Positions 39,535 through 51,665 of a DNA stretch of 64,000 nucleotides are shown here, piece by piece; position 1 is the stretch's first letter; every line of letters begins with the position of its first letter. The notes beneath the pieces were generated by a model. That model had not been told where the DNA came from. It made no database searches and was given only the letters and a program-made list of their open reading frames with translations. A program made the position numbers and the translations under genes. Source of the stretch: Dehalococcoidia bacterium (GTDB lineage: Bacteria; Chloroflexota; Dehalococcoidia; Lucifugimonadales; UBA3495); NCBI GenBank assembly GCA_022823505.1, contig JAJEIA010000058.1, forward strand, positions 29,770 to 93,769, written 5' to 3'.

Positions 39535-39733
39535 CAGCCGGGCGGGACTGGTCCGGGCGCGTTCGTCGCTCGGATGGGCGCGCAACGACTCGTTGGCACG
39601 GCTGCCGGGCACGGGCATCCGGTCCGCGCTCGGAACGTGGTGAATTGACCCAGCGCCGCGGGCACGCGCGCCGGGACGAGAATTCCACGCGGATGCTAAC
39701 ATGTAGACCCCAGCGCAACCCTCTACCAGTTGG

Positions 39734-41434
39734 ATGACCATCATGCTTGTTAAAGACACCGTAGCCGGAATTGTCGCCGCCGCCCTGGAGCAGGCCAACC
39801 GCGACGGGGCGATCAGCGTGGACACCGCGCCGGACATCGAGATCGAGCGGCCGAACAACCCGGAGCACGGCGATTTCGCCACCAACCTGCCGCTACGCCT
39901 GGCCCGGGCGGCACGGGCGAATCCGATGCAGCTGGCGCAACTGATTGCGGAACGCATCCAACCTGGTCCGGAGATCGCTAGCGTGGAGCCGGCTCCGCCC
40001 GGGTTCATCAACTTCAAACTCAGCGACGCGTGGTTGCAGCGGCAGGTGGAGACGGTCATCGCCGCCGGAGCCGGTTTCGGGTCGGCGGAGGTCGGCACCG
40101 GGCGGAGAGTCATGGTCGAGTTCGTGAGCGTCAACCCGACCGGGCCGGTCCACGTGGGCCACACCCGGGGGGCGGTGCTGGGCAGCGCGCTGGCCAACAC
40201 CATGCAGGCGGCCGGGTACGAGGTCACGCGGGAGTACTACATCAACGACGCCGGCTCCCAGATGGAGGCGTTCTATCGCTCGGTGTGGACCCGTTACCAG
40301 CAGGCCCTGGGCCGGGAAGCCCAGATGCCGGAGAACGGCTACCAGGGCGACTACATCGCCGACATTGCCGCGGAGATCATCGATACCGAGGGGCCGGGCC
40401 TGCTGGAACTGGCGGAACCGGCGGCCATCCGCCGGATCGGCGACATTGCGCGGGAGAAGATGGTGGCGCTGATTCGCGACGACCTGGACGCAATCGGGGT
40501 GAATTTCGACAACTGGTTCAGCGAACGCTGGCTGTTCCAGAACGAAGACACGCCCGCCAGCGACTACGACCGGGCAATGGCCCGGCTGCGGGAGGGCGGG
40601 CACCTGGCCGAGCGCAGCGGCGCCCTCTGGTTCAATTCCATCGCGCTGGGCGACGATCGGGACAACGTGGTGGTGCGTTCCTCGGGCGACCCTACGTACT
40701 TCGCCTCGGACATCGCCTACCACTTCAACAAGTTCTCCGGGCGCGGGTTCGACCGGGTGATCGATATCTGGGGGGCGGACCACCAGGGCCATGTACCGAG
40801 GATGAAGGCGGCGGTTGCGGCGCTGGGCGTGGAGCCCGAAAACCTGACCGTGCTGATCTCCCAGATGGTCACGCTGAAACGGGGAGACGAAACGGTGCGC
40901 GCCTCGAAACGGACCGGCGATTTCGTCACCCTGCGGGAGCTGGTGGACGAGGTGGGGATGGACGCGTGCCGGTACTTCTTCCTGGCCAGGGCGGCCTCCA
41001 CGCAGATGGAATTCGACCTGGAACTGGCAACCCGGGAGTCATCGGAAAATCCGGTGTACTACGTCCAGTATGCCCACGCGCGCAACGCCAGCATCCTGAG
41101 CCTGGCTGCCGAGCGCGGCATCGATTATTCCGGCGGGGACGTGTCACTGCTCACCCACCCCAACGAACTGGCCCTGATCCGCACGATGCTGAGGCTGTCG
41201 GAACTGATCGTGCAGGTGGCGGAAAACCTGGAACCGCACCATCTGCCTCATTACGCAATGGAACTGGCGACGGCCTTCCACCACTTCTACGAAAACTGCC
41301 GGGTGATCTCGGCCAACCCGGAGGACAACGAGCTGACGCTGGCGCGGCTCAAGCTGGTGGCGGCCGCGCAGGTGGTGTTCCGGCGGACGTTGACCCTGAT
41401 GGGCATGTCCGCGCCGGAGCGCATGGAGCGATAG
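39734..41434 (+). CDS. argS: Arginyl-tRNA synthetase
   Basis: VEFVSVNPTGPVHVGHTRGAVLGSALANTMQAAGYEVTREYYINDAGSQ; RASKRTGDFVTLRELVDEVG. Confidence 0.96.
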   Translation: MTIMLVKDTVAGIVAAALEQANRDGAISVDTAPDIEIERPNNPEHGDFATNLPLRLARAARANPMQLAQLIAERIQPGPEIASVEPAPPGFINFKLSDAWLQRQVETVIAAGAGFGSAEVGTGRRVMVEFVSVNPTGPVHVGHTRGAVLGSALANTMQAAGYEVTREYYINDAGSQMEAFYRSVWTRYQQALGREAQMPENGYQGDYIADIAAEIIDTEGPGLLELAEPAAIRRIGDIAREKMVALIRDDLDAIGVNFDNWFSERWLFQNEDTPASDYDRAMARLREGGHLAERSGALWFNSIALGDDRDNVVVRSSGDPTYFASDIAYHFNKFSGRGFDRVIDIWGADHQGHVPRMKAAVAALGVEPENLTVLISQMVTLKRGDETVRASKRTGDFVTLRELVDEVGMDACRYFFLARAASTQMEFDLELATRESSENPVYYVQYAHARNASILSLAAERGIDYSGGDVSLLTHPNELALIRTMLRLSELIVQVAENLEPHHLPHYAMELATAFHHFYENCRVISANPEDNELTLARLKLVAAAQVVFRRTLTLMGMSAPERMER

Positions 41435-41499
41435 CCAGGACGGGCGGCGGAACCGGGAGAATCCGCGACAAAAAAGGGCATTACGCGTTGCGCCTAACG

Positions 41500-41528
41500 T
41501 TGCCGTGCCCAAGTTTTAGGTGTATATT
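41500..41528 (+). promoter_or_regulatory. Candidate promoter upstream of ABC exporter operon
   Basis: TTGCCG - 17 nt - TATATT. Confidence 0.45.
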
Positions 41529-41665
41529 GCAGGCCCTATGCTATCCGATTTCATAATCGCATCCAGGTTCGTAGCGCACCCCGCGCGCCCTTGCGATTCT
41601 CGTAGCCCGGCCTGCAACATCCTCCGCGCGGTGCCGGCCGGCCGCATCACAGGCAACGATCGCTG

Positions 41666-43474
41666 ATGGGCATACTCTGGCGCATCATCGGAATGGCCGC
41701 GGATTACCCGGCCCGGCTGTCCCTCGCCTACATCACTGCCCTGGTTTCGATCGGGTTTTCGCTGGCCCTGCCGTGGCTTTTCGGAAGCGCCATCGACCTG
41801 ATGGTGGGCCAGGATCAGATCAGCAAGGAGTTCTTCAAGAAGGACTTCACGCTGACCGCCCTGGTGGTGCTCGGCATGGGCATTCTTGGGGTCAGTTTGG
41901 GTCGCGGATTCTGCGACTTCGGCCGCACGTACACGACCGAATCGTTGTCGCAGAAGGTGTCATTCGACTGCCGGAACCTGCTGTACGACAAGCTCCAGAA
42001 TGTGAGCTTTGCCTTCCACGACAAGGAGCACACGGGCGACCTCATGTCGCGGGCCACCGCCGACGTCGAGGCCATGCGGCGTTTCGTGAATATGGGGATG
42101 ATCCGCTCGCTGGACGTGATCATCCGCATCCTGGCGATTCCGATCATCCTCTTCGTGGTTCACTGGCAACTGGCGCTGGTCAGCATGATTTTCGTGCCGG
42201 CCATCATCCTGCGCTCGTCCTTCGTGATGCGAGCCCTGCGGCGCAAGTGGCTGCACGTGCAGGAAGTGATGGGGCAATCGGTGACGGTCCTGCAGGAGAA
42301 CCTGGCCGGGATGCACGTGGTCAAGGCGTTCGCCTCCGAGGACTACGAGCGTGCCAAGTACAACCGGAAGGCAGAAGAGCTGCGGGTCGAGTACTACGAC
42401 GCCGAGAGGATGCAAGGCACGAACAGCGCGTGGATGACGCTTTATTTCACCTTTGCGCTGGGAGTGATCCTCTGGATCGGAGGGTGGCTGGTGGTCCGCG
42501 GGGATCTCACCCCGGGGCAGCTTGCCATGTTCTTCCTGTATCTCAACCAGTTGACCTTCCCGATACGGGCATCAGCCCAGATCATCAACACGTTCTCCAG
42601 GGCGATCTCCTCCGGGCAGCGTTTGTTCAACGTGCTGGACACGGTGTCGCCGGTGTCGGAGCGGCCGGACGCAAGGGAGATGGGGCGCTCCAACGGGCAC
42701 GTCCGATTTGACAACGTCGCTTTCGCCTACGAGGACCGGGCGCCGGCGCTGCGCCAAGTGGACCTGGATGCAAAGCCGGGTCAGGTGACAGCCATCCTGG
42801 GCGCCCCGGGCAGCGGGAAGACCACCGTGGTCAGCCTTTTGCCGCGCTTCTACGACGTGACGTCGGGCAAGATCACCATTGACGATGAGGACATCCGCGA
42901 CTTCACGCTGCAATCACTGCGGCACAACGTGGGCATCGTTCACCAGGACGTGTACCTGTTCAGCGCGAGCATCCGCGACAACATCGCCTACGGCGTGGTG
43001 GGCGCCACCCACGAAGACGTGGAACGCGCCGCCAAGGTGGCGCAGTTGCACGACCAGATCATGGCGTTGCCCGGCGGATACGACACCTGGGTGGGCGAAC
43101 GCGGCACCACGCTATCGGGCGGACAGCGGCAGAGGCTGTCCATCGCGCGGACGATCCTGATCGACCCGCCGGTGCTGATCCTGGACGACTCCACCTCGAG
43201 CGTTGACGTGGAAACAGAGCGGCAGATCCACCGCGCCATGACTGAGGTGATGAAGGGTCGCACGACGTTCGTAATCGCCCACCGGCTCAGCACGGTTCGG
43301 GAAGCCGACCAGATCCTGGTGCTGGACAAGGGAGTTATCGCCGAACGAGGCTCGCACGACGAACTGGTGCGCAAGGGCGGCATCTACCAGAGCATCTACG
43401 AACTGCAGTTGCGACCGCAGGAGGAAGTGTTGCTGGAGGCGGCAGTGCCGGCCTACGGGAGGGCTGCCCTATGA
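41666..43474 (+). CDS. ABC exporter half-transporter A (degenerate catalytic residue)
   Basis: Walker A GAPGSGKTT, signature LSGGQRQRLSIART, Walker B VLILDDSTSSVD (D instead of E). Confidence 0.93.
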   Translation: MGILWRIIGMAADYPARLSLAYITALVSIGFSLALPWLFGSAIDLMVGQDQISKEFFKKDFTLTALVVLGMGILGVSLGRGFCDFGRTYTTESLSQKVSFDCRNLLYDKLQNVSFAFHDKEHTGDLMSRATADVEAMRRFVNMGMIRSLDVIIRILAIPIILFVVHWQLALVSMIFVPAIILRSSFVMRALRRKWLHVQEVMGQSVTVLQENLAGMHVVKAFASEDYERAKYNRKAEELRVEYYDAERMQGTNSAWMTLYFTFALGVILWIGGWLVVRGDLTPGQLAMFFLYLNQLTFPIRASAQIINTFSRAISSGQRLFNVLDTVSPVSERPDAREMGRSNGHVRFDNVAFAYEDRAPALRQVDLDAKPGQVTAILGAPGSGKTTVVSLLPRFYDVTSGKITIDDEDIRDFTLQSLRHNVGIVHQDVYLFSASIRDNIAYGVVGATHEDVERAAKVAQLHDQIMALPGGYDTWVGERGTTLSGGQRQRLSIARTILIDPPVLILDDSTSSVDVETERQIHRAMTEVMKGRTTFVIAHRLSTVREADQILVLDKGVIAERGSHDELVRKGGIYQSIYELQLRPQEEVLLEAAVPAYGRAAL

Positions 43475-45396
43475 TGCGCGGCGGCGGCATGGGCGGCGGC
43501 ATGATGGGGGGGATGCGCGGCACCTCCGCCGACAGCATGTTTGCCCCGACCAACGACAACCTCACGGATGAGGATGTGGTCGGTCGCGTGTACGACAACC
43601 GGGTCGTGATGCGCTTCATGACCTACATCAAGCCGTACAAGAAATACGCGATCATCGCCCTGATTTCCCTGCTGACCTACGCGGCGGTGAACGCGGCGAT
43701 CCCGTTGCTTATCAAGTACGGCATCGACTGGGCCATCGGCGAAGGAAGCGTAAACCGGGTTCATGTGATTGGCGCGGCCTTCATGGTCATCACGGTGATC
43801 CACTTCCTGTCGAACCGGCTGCAATTCATTTTCATATCGATGACCGGCCAGCACATCCTGTACGACCTGCGGTCGGGGATGTTCAGCCACCTCCAGAACC
43901 AGTCCAACGCCTTTTACCATCGCACGCCCATTGGGCGGATCATGTCCCGGATGCAATCGGACGTGCTGCAGTTGCAGGAGACGTTCGAGCTGCTGGCGCT
44001 GGCGCTGGCGGAACTGGTGACGGTGGGCGCGATCATCATCCTGATGCTGGTGATCGACTGGCAGTTGGCGCGGGTCTGCATGCTGGTGGTGCCGATTCTC
44101 ACGCTGATCATGATGTACTGGCAGCGGTTCGCGCGGCATTCGTTCATGCGTATCCGCCGGGCCATCGCCATGGTCAACGGGGAATACAACCAGAACATCA
44201 CGGGCGTCCGCGTGGTGCAGAGCCTGAACCGCCAGGACGAGAACCTGGCGCACTTCCGGACGCTGAACCAGGAGTACCTGGACGCCAACCTGGAAGCGGC
44301 GCGGTATTCGGGCATGCTGCAACCGCTGGTGGAGCTCCTCATCGGGCTGGGCATCGGGGTCGGCGTGGTGCTGTTTGGCGGGTTCCTACTGCAACGGGAC
44401 GCGCTGGAGGTGGGCACGCTGGCGGCATTCGCCCTGTGGATCCAGCGGTTCTTCGAGCCGATTCGGCAGCTCACCATGCAGTACAGCCAGTTGCAGCGGG
44501 CGATGGCGGCCGGGGTCCGAATTTTCGAGGTCCTGGACCTGGATCCCGACATCCTGGATAAGCCGGACGCTGCCGTCCTCCCACAAGTTGACGGAGAAAT
44601 CCGGTACAACGATGTCACGTTCCATTACATACCCGGAACCGACGTACTGAAGAACGTCAACCTGCACATCAAGGCCGGCGAGAACGTTGCCCTGGTTGGC
44701 TCGACCGGCGCGGGCAAGAGCACGTTGGTCAATCTGCTGCACCGGTCGGCGGACGTGACCGGCGGATCGATAACGATCGACGGTTACGACCTGCGCGACG
44801 TGAAAAGGACGTCGCTGGTGCACCAGATGAGCATGGTGCTGCAGGAGCCCTATCTGTTCTCCGGTACGGTGCGCGAGAACATCCGCTATCAGAGCGAGGG
44901 CACGACGGAAGAAGAGATGATCGAAGCGGCCAAGGCGGTGGGAGCCCACGATTTCATCATGGAGATGGAAGACGGCTACAACTCCGAGTTGGCAGAGCGG
45001 GGCGTCAACCTCAGCATCGGGCAGCGGCAGTTGATCAGTTTCGCCCGGGCCATCGTGGGCAACCCGCGGATCCTGGTGCTGGACGAGGCGACGGCGAACA
45101 TCGATACCCACACCGAGCTTTTGATCCAGCAGGCCCTGAACCGCATCCTGAAGGGCCGGACATCCATAGTCATCGCCCATCGGCTCTCCACGATACGAAA
45201 TGCGGACAAGATCGTGGTGTTGGACCGGGGGCAGGTTGCCGAAGTCGGCTCCCACGACGAGTTGCTGGAAGCCGGCGGCGTGTACGCTCAGCTCTACGCC
45301 ATCAACTACGGCCTGTCGGGCCCCAGCGTTGACGTGGCGCCGGTTGGCGGCGAGGTCATCGGCGCCGACGGATTGTCGCCGGCGGCCGCTGACTGA
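43471..45396 (+). CDS. ABC exporter half-transporter B
   Basis: Walker A GSTGAGKST, signature LSIGQRQLISFAR, Walker B ILVLDEATANID; ATGA overlap with partner. Confidence 0.93.
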   Translation: MMRGGGMGGGMMGGMRGTSADSMFAPTNDNLTDEDVVGRVYDNRVVMRFMTYIKPYKKYAIIALISLLTYAAVNAAIPLLIKYGIDWAIGEGSVNRVHVIGAAFMVITVIHFLSNRLQFIFISMTGQHILYDLRSGMFSHLQNQSNAFYHRTPIGRIMSRMQSDVLQLQETFELLALALAELVTVGAIIILMLVIDWQLARVCMLVVPILTLIMMYWQRFARHSFMRIRRAIAMVNGEYNQNITGVRVVQSLNRQDENLAHFRTLNQEYLDANLEAARYSGMLQPLVELLIGLGIGVGVVLFGGFLLQRDALEVGTLAAFALWIQRFFEPIRQLTMQYSQLQRAMAAGVRIFEVLDLDPDILDKPDAAVLPQVDGEIRYNDVTFHYIPGTDVLKNVNLHIKAGENVALVGSTGAGKSTLVNLLHRSADVTGGSITIDGYDLRDVKRTSLVHQMSMVLQEPYLFSGTVRENIRYQSEGTTEEEMIEAAKAVGAHDFIMEMEDGYNSELAERGVNLSIGQRQLISFARAIVGNPRILVLDEATANIDTHTELLIQQALNRILKGRTSIVIAHRLSTIRNADKIVVLDRGQVAEVGSHDELLEAGGVYAQLYAINYGLSGPSVDVAPVGGEVIGADGLSPAAAD

Positions 45397-45420
45397 CGAG
45401 CCGGAACAGCACCCGAGACC

Positions 45421-45446
45421 AGCGGCCCTGGCGGCCGCTCTTTTTT
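45421..45446 (+). terminator. Rho-independent terminator after ABC exporter
   Basis: AGCGGCC ctggc GGCCGCT c TTTTTT. Confidence 0.85.
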
Positions 45447-45457
45447 GGCCGGCGATC

Positions 45458-46342
45458 CTAAGGTTCTGCCAGGAAGGCACGGATGACGGACGCCAGTTCC
45501 TCCGGTTTGTGGTAGCCGATGTCGTGGATGGTGTCGGCAATCCAGTGGACACGACCGTTGGGCAGGGCGGCCTCAGCGGCGGCGACCATCACCTCGCGCT
45601 GGCGGGAGAACTGGGAATTGGCGCGGTCGGCGCGGGGTCCGGCGGCGACAACCAAGGCGGGGATGGTGATGCGCGGGAGCACCACGGAAGGCGGTTCGTT
45701 CCACATGGTCTCCAGAACCTGGGCGTGGTTGTCGGGCCGCAGGTTGTCGCGCATCTGGCCATCGGGGTCTTCGTGGACCATGGTGAGCGCGATTTCAGCC
45801 AGGTCCTCGCCCCAGCAGAAGGACAGATTGGCGGCCAGGCGATCGAGGTATTCCTCGCGGGTGCCGGCCACCAGGCGTGGAGCCAGCCGCTGCCGGAACG
45901 CCTCCCAGGTGGGGTTCGGCAGCAGGCCGCCGTCCTGGAATCCGCCGTCGATCATCACCACGCTGGACACGCGATCCGGAAAGCGCATGGCGAGGTTGCT
46001 GGCGACGTGCCCGCCCCACGAGTGCCCCAGCACCGGCGCACGGGCGATGCCGAAATGATCCATGAGTCGGACCGCGTCCTCGGCGAGGGTCTGCCAGTCG
46101 TAGCCGCCGGGGGCCTGGGTGGTTGCGCCGTGGCCGCGCTGGTCGGGAGCGACCACGCGGTACCGGTCGGACAGGTGCGGGGCGACGCGCCGGTACCAAT
46201 GACCGGAAGAAGCCAGCCCATGCAGGGCGAGCAACGGCTCACCGTCGCCGCCCCAATCGAGGTAGTGCACTTCCAGTTCGCCGACTGCGGCGATACCGGA
46301 TTCCGGTGCTGATGCGTCGCGGTTCGTGTCAGATCCAGGCAT
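45458..46342 (-). CDS. Alpha/beta hydrolase
   Basis: GEPLLALHGLASSGHWYRRVAPHL; VLGHSWGGHVASNLA nucleophile elbow. Confidence 0.92.
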   Translation of the reverse strand: MPGSDTNRDASAPESGIAAVGELEVHYLDWGGDGEPLLALHGLASSGHWYRRVAPHLSDRYRVVAPDQRGHGATTQAPGGYDWQTLAEDAVRLMDHFGIARAPVLGHSWGGHVASNLAMRFPDRVSSVVMIDGGFQDGGLLPNPTWEAFRQRLAPRLVAGTREEYLDRLAANLSFCWGEDLAEIALTMVHEDPDGQMRDNLRPDNHAQVLETMWNEPPSVVLPRITIPALVVAAGPRADRANSQFSRQREVMVAAAEAALPNGRVHWIADTIHDIGYHKPEELASVIRAFLAEP

Positions 46343-46480
46343 GTCCGTCCATTGGCTCCAGCAATTTTGCGCAGATTATACGCCGGGTCGACGGTGGGCG
46401 TTTCGCCGCAAACGGGGGCCGAAAAATCCGGTGTGCTAAAATCGCGATATAGCGTCCACACGCCGGGCGAGGGAGTTGCC

Positions 46481-48121
46481 ATGACCGACCGCTATCACCT
46501 CGGCGACTATTCCCAATTGGTGGCGCATGCTGCGGCCAAACTGGATTCCGACCGCGTTCCGGCCCGACTTCGCGGCCACGACCACACCTTGTGGAGCACG
46601 GATCCCACCGAGATTTCGGACCGCCTCGCGTGGCTCACGCTTCCAACGGACATGCGGTCCGAGTTGCCCGGGCTGTACGAATTCGCCGACGAAATCCGTA
46701 CGGCCGGGTACCGCCACGTGGGGCTGCTTGGAATGGGCGGCAGCAGCCTGGGACCGGAGGTGATCCGCCGGGTGATCGGGTGTACCGTCTCCAACGGGGC
46801 ATATCCCCAGATGCTGACGCTGGACAGCACCGTGCCGGACTGGGTGGCTGTCACAACCGGGCAGATAGACCCCAAGCGCACCCTGTTTGCAGTGTCGTCG
46901 AAGTCGGGGACCACCACCGAGCCGCTCACCTTCTACGCATATTTCCGCGACCTGGTGGAATCCGGGCTGGGCGTCGAAGCAGCCGGCGACAACTTCATCG
47001 CCGTCACCGACCCGGCAACGGCACTGGCCAAGAGGGCCGGCGACGAAAATTTTCGCCGGGCGTTCCTGAACAACCCGGACATCGGGGGCCGCTATTCCGT
47101 TCTGTCCTACTTCGGGCTGGTACCCGCCGCGCTGACGGGGATCGATCTCCACCGTCTGCTGACCTCGGCGGAGCGGATGCAGGAACGGTGCCGGACGGAC
47201 GGGCCGGCCGCGGAGAACCCGGGCGCCTGGTTGGGGGCAGCCATCGGAACGATGGTGAAGCACGGGCGGGACAAGCTCACGCTGATCGCCACCGAGAGCA
47301 TGACCCCGTTCGGGCTCTGGGTGGAGCAGCTGCTGGCGGAAAGCACGGGGAAGAACAACACCGGGGTGATCCCCGTGGCGGCGGAGCCTCTACCGGGTCG
47401 CAACGAGGCTTGCTACGGAGAGGACCGATTCTTCGTCCAACTGCGGCTGGCAGATGATGACAACTCCGGGCCCGACGGGCTGGTGGAACAGCTGCAAGGC
47501 GCGGGCCATCCGGTGGCGGTCCTGGAGTTGGCGGACGTGTACGACCTGGGCGCCGAGTTCTACCGCTGGGAGTATGCCACCGCCGTCGCCGGCCACGTGC
47601 TGGGCATCCATCCCTTCGATCAGCCTGACGTGCAGGGTGCGAAGGACCGCACCGTCAGCGTGCTGGAACAGTGGCAAAGGGATGGAGCTTTGCCGGCCGC
47701 GCGGTCGGATGACGGCGCTTTGCTCGCGCGACTGCTCGAATCCAGCCAGCCCGGCGACTACCTGGCCATCATGGCGTACCTGCCGGACACGGAAGGGATA
47801 CGCGAAGGGGTCCGCGAACTGCGCCAGCGTGTCATGGCGAAATACCGGATCGCAACCACCATGGGATACGGGCCGCGATTCCTCCATTCAACCGGGCAGT
47901 TGCACAAGGGCGGGCCGCCTTCCGGCATTTTCCTGCAGCTCACCCAGGACCATCAAACGGACATCCCGATACCCGGGTGGGACTTCAGCTTCGGCGTTCT
48001 GGCCGACGCGCAGGCGCTGGGTGATCTCCAGGGGCTGGACGATCTGGGACGGCGCACCGTGTCGGTGCACGTGGGCAGCGATCCCGCCGGCGGCATAAAG
48101 CGCATCGTTGAAGCCCTGTGA
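46481..48121 (+). CDS. pgi: Glucose-6-phosphate isomerase
   Basis: VGLLGMGGSSLGPEVIRRV; LFAVSSKSGTTTEPLTFYAYF; GVIPVAAEPLPGR; GPRFLHSTGQLHKGGPPSGIFLQL. Confidence 0.88.
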   Translation: MTDRYHLGDYSQLVAHAAAKLDSDRVPARLRGHDHTLWSTDPTEISDRLAWLTLPTDMRSELPGLYEFADEIRTAGYRHVGLLGMGGSSLGPEVIRRVIGCTVSNGAYPQMLTLDSTVPDWVAVTTGQIDPKRTLFAVSSKSGTTTEPLTFYAYFRDLVESGLGVEAAGDNFIAVTDPATALAKRAGDENFRRAFLNNPDIGGRYSVLSYFGLVPAALTGIDLHRLLTSAERMQERCRTDGPAAENPGAWLGAAIGTMVKHGRDKLTLIATESMTPFGLWVEQLLAESTGKNNTGVIPVAAEPLPGRNEACYGEDRFFVQLRLADDDNSGPDGLVEQLQGAGHPVAVLELADVYDLGAEFYRWEYATAVAGHVLGIHPFDQPDVQGAKDRTVSVLEQWQRDGALPAARSDDGALLARLLESSQPGDYLAIMAYLPDTEGIREGVRELRQRVMAKYRIATTMGYGPRFLHSTGQLHKGGPPSGIFLQLTQDHQTDIPIPGWDFSFGVLADAQALGDLQGLDDLGRRTVSVHVGSDPAGGIKRIVEAL

Positions 48122-48235
48122 TCCGGATCGGGCGCACATTATCTGATCGTCAGAGACGTCGGCGTAATTTAAGCGGGCAGCGTGACCGGAGCCGCGGACA
48201 AAACGGTCCGGCAGAGCCATAAGGAGAAAAGCATC

Positions 48236-49148
48236 TTGAAACTTGGGATGATTGGACTGGGGCGGATGGGCGCGAACATGACCCAGCGGTTGCTGCTGGC
48301 GGGACACCAACTGGTCGTCTACGACCAAAACGCAGACGCCGTCGCGTCCAGCGGTGCCAATGGCGCCATGGGAGCGGAGTCGGTCGCGGACCTGGTGGAC
48401 AAGCTGGAAGCGCCCCGGGCGGTGTGGATCATGCTGCCGGCCGGCGCGGTGACCGACGCCGTGATCGATGAACTGGCGGGGCTGTTGGCGTCGGAAGACG
48501 CGGTGATCGACGGGGGCAACGCCAACTACAAGGACACGCTCCGCCGGGGTGAAATGCTGGCACAGCGCGGCATCCACCTGATGGATGCCGGGACCAGCGG
48601 CGGCATCTGGGGACTGACCGAAGGGTACTCGCTGATGGTGGGCGGCGACGCGGATACCTACCGGAGGCTGGAACCGATCTTCCAGGCGCTGGCGCCCGGC
48701 GAGGACAAGGGGTACTCGCACGTGGGACCCATCGGCGCCGGCCACTTCACCAAGATGTGCACAACGGCGTGGAGTACGCGCTGATGCAATCCTACGCAGA
48801 GGGCTTCGAGCTTCTACAGGCCAAGCAGGAGGAGTTTGATCTGGATCTGACGGCGATCGCCAGGACGTGGCAGCACGGCAGCGTCGTCCGGTCGTGGCTG
48901 CTGGATCTGGCGGTGCGGGCGCTGGAAGAGGATCCGGGGTTGGAGAGCCTGGCCGCCTATGTGGACGATTCGGGGGAGGGCCGATGGACGGTGAACGAGT
49001 CGGTGGAGATGGCGGTGCCCACGCCGGCGATTACCGCGGCGCTGTACCAGCGGTTCCGATCGCGCCAAGAGGAGCCGTTCGGGGCGCGCCTGCTGGCGGC
49101 CCTGCGCAATCAGTTCGGCGGACACGCGGTTCGTGAGGCCGGTTCACA

Positions 49149-49152
<4 letters not shown>
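48236..49152 (+). pseudogene. gnd: 6-phosphogluconate dehydrogenase, apparent single-base frameshift
   Basis: LKLGMIGLGRMGANMTQRLLLAGH...MDAGTSGGIWGLTEGYSLMVGG...GPIGAGHFTKM then frame change near 48757 to VHNGVEYALMQSYAEGFELL; continues to 49152. Confidence 0.9.
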
Positions 49153-50654
<1,502 letters not shown>

Positions 50655-50678
50655 CGACCGGGCAAGCCGGAGAAACGA

Positions 50679-50706
50679 GCAGGGGCGAACGAACATTCGC
50701 CCCTGC
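50679..50706. terminator. Perfect 11-bp GC-rich palindrome between zwf and CMD-family gene
   Basis: GCAGGGGCGAA cgaaca TTCGCCCCTGC in a convergent intergenic region. Confidence 0.5.
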
Positions 50707-50734
50707 CACGAATTGTGGGTCTGCTGGCGACGGA

Positions 50735-51520
50735 TCAGCCGTTGTTGAAGATGTCGTTGGCGATGTCCATGGCGCCGCGGGCAAAGGGGATGCCGGCGTA
50801 CAGGGTCATGTGCCCGAACACTTCGATGATCTGGTCCTGGGTGAAGCCGATGTTGAGGGCGCCGCGGATGTGGCTGCGCAGCGGCCCCTCACGGCCCAGG
50901 GCGGCGAGGCAGGTCATGGTGCAGAGGCAGCGGCTGGGCAGATCCAGGCCCGGGCGGGTCCAGGTGGCACCCCAGTAGTACTCTCCGGTGACGCGGCCGA
51001 GTTCGCGCTCCGCCTCAGTCGGGGGCGCAGGGCGAGCTCCGCCTCCGCCGCCCATGTAGTTGCGGCGGTATTCGTCGCCGCGCTGGAACAGGCTGTCGGG
51101 GTCCTCGTTGGAGTCGTGGATGCGGGCCGGCGTGAAGTCGATGCCGCGTTCTTCGAAGACCTCTTTACAGAGCGTGAGCGCCTGAATGCCGGCGGGAGCG
51201 CCGCCGTACCAGGTGTCGTGGATGATCAGTTCCACTACCTGCTCGGGGGTGAGCCCGATGTTCAGAGCGTTGCCCAGGTGTCGCTTGAGTTGGACCTCAC
51301 GGTTCAGAACGATCAGGCAGGACAGGGTGATCATCTCGCGCTGGGCGGGAGATAGCGCGGGCCGCTTCCAGATGGTGCCGAAGAGGGCCTCGCCGAGTAT
51401 CCGTTCCAAGTCGGGCGCGATGTCCCATGCGCCGGGGGAAGAGCCGCCGGTGATCTGCCCGCCGCCGAACATGCGCCGGGTTTCCTGCCCGCGTTCATAG
51501 CGATCATCGAGTTCAGTCAT
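50735..51520 (-). CDS. Tandem carboxymuconolactone decarboxylase (CMD) domain protein
   Basis: Two repeats: LSPAQREMITLSCLIVLNREVQLKRHLGNALNIGLTPEQVVELI and LPSRCLCTMTCLAALGREGPLRSHIRGALNIGFTQDQIIEVF. Confidence 0.88.
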   Translation of the reverse strand: MTELDDRYERGQETRRMFGGGQITGGSSPGAWDIAPDLERILGEALFGTIWKRPALSPAQREMITLSCLIVLNREVQLKRHLGNALNIGLTPEQVVELIIHDTWYGGAPAGIQALTLCKEVFEERGIDFTPARIHDSNEDPDSLFQRGDEYRRNYMGGGGGARPAPPTEAERELGRVTGEYYWGATWTRPGLDLPSRCLCTMTCLAALGREGPLRSHIRGALNIGFTQDQIIEVFGHMTLYAGIPFARGAMDIANDIFNNG

Positions 51521-51665
51521 GTCATGCCTCCAACAGGGTTACGCCTCAGGGTCGGCGGCAGTGTAGCAGAAGGCGGGGCGATACGGACACGCGGCGCGTT
51601 GTCGCCGGTGACGCCCCGATGCTAAAGTGAACCCGGAAATCGCCGGCCCGAACAGGAACCCAACC

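Noticed and set aside
40030-41556. 508 aa plus-strand ORF
   Set aside because: Out-of-frame reading over argS; Arg/Gly-rich low-quality translation.
44386-45552. 388 aa minus-strand ORF
   Set aside because: Antisense to the second ABC exporter subunit.
50735-51520. Alkylhydroperoxidase (CxxC) function for the CMD protein
   Set aside because: Neither repeat contains the CxxC motif; it resembles the PcaC-type CMD subgroup instead.
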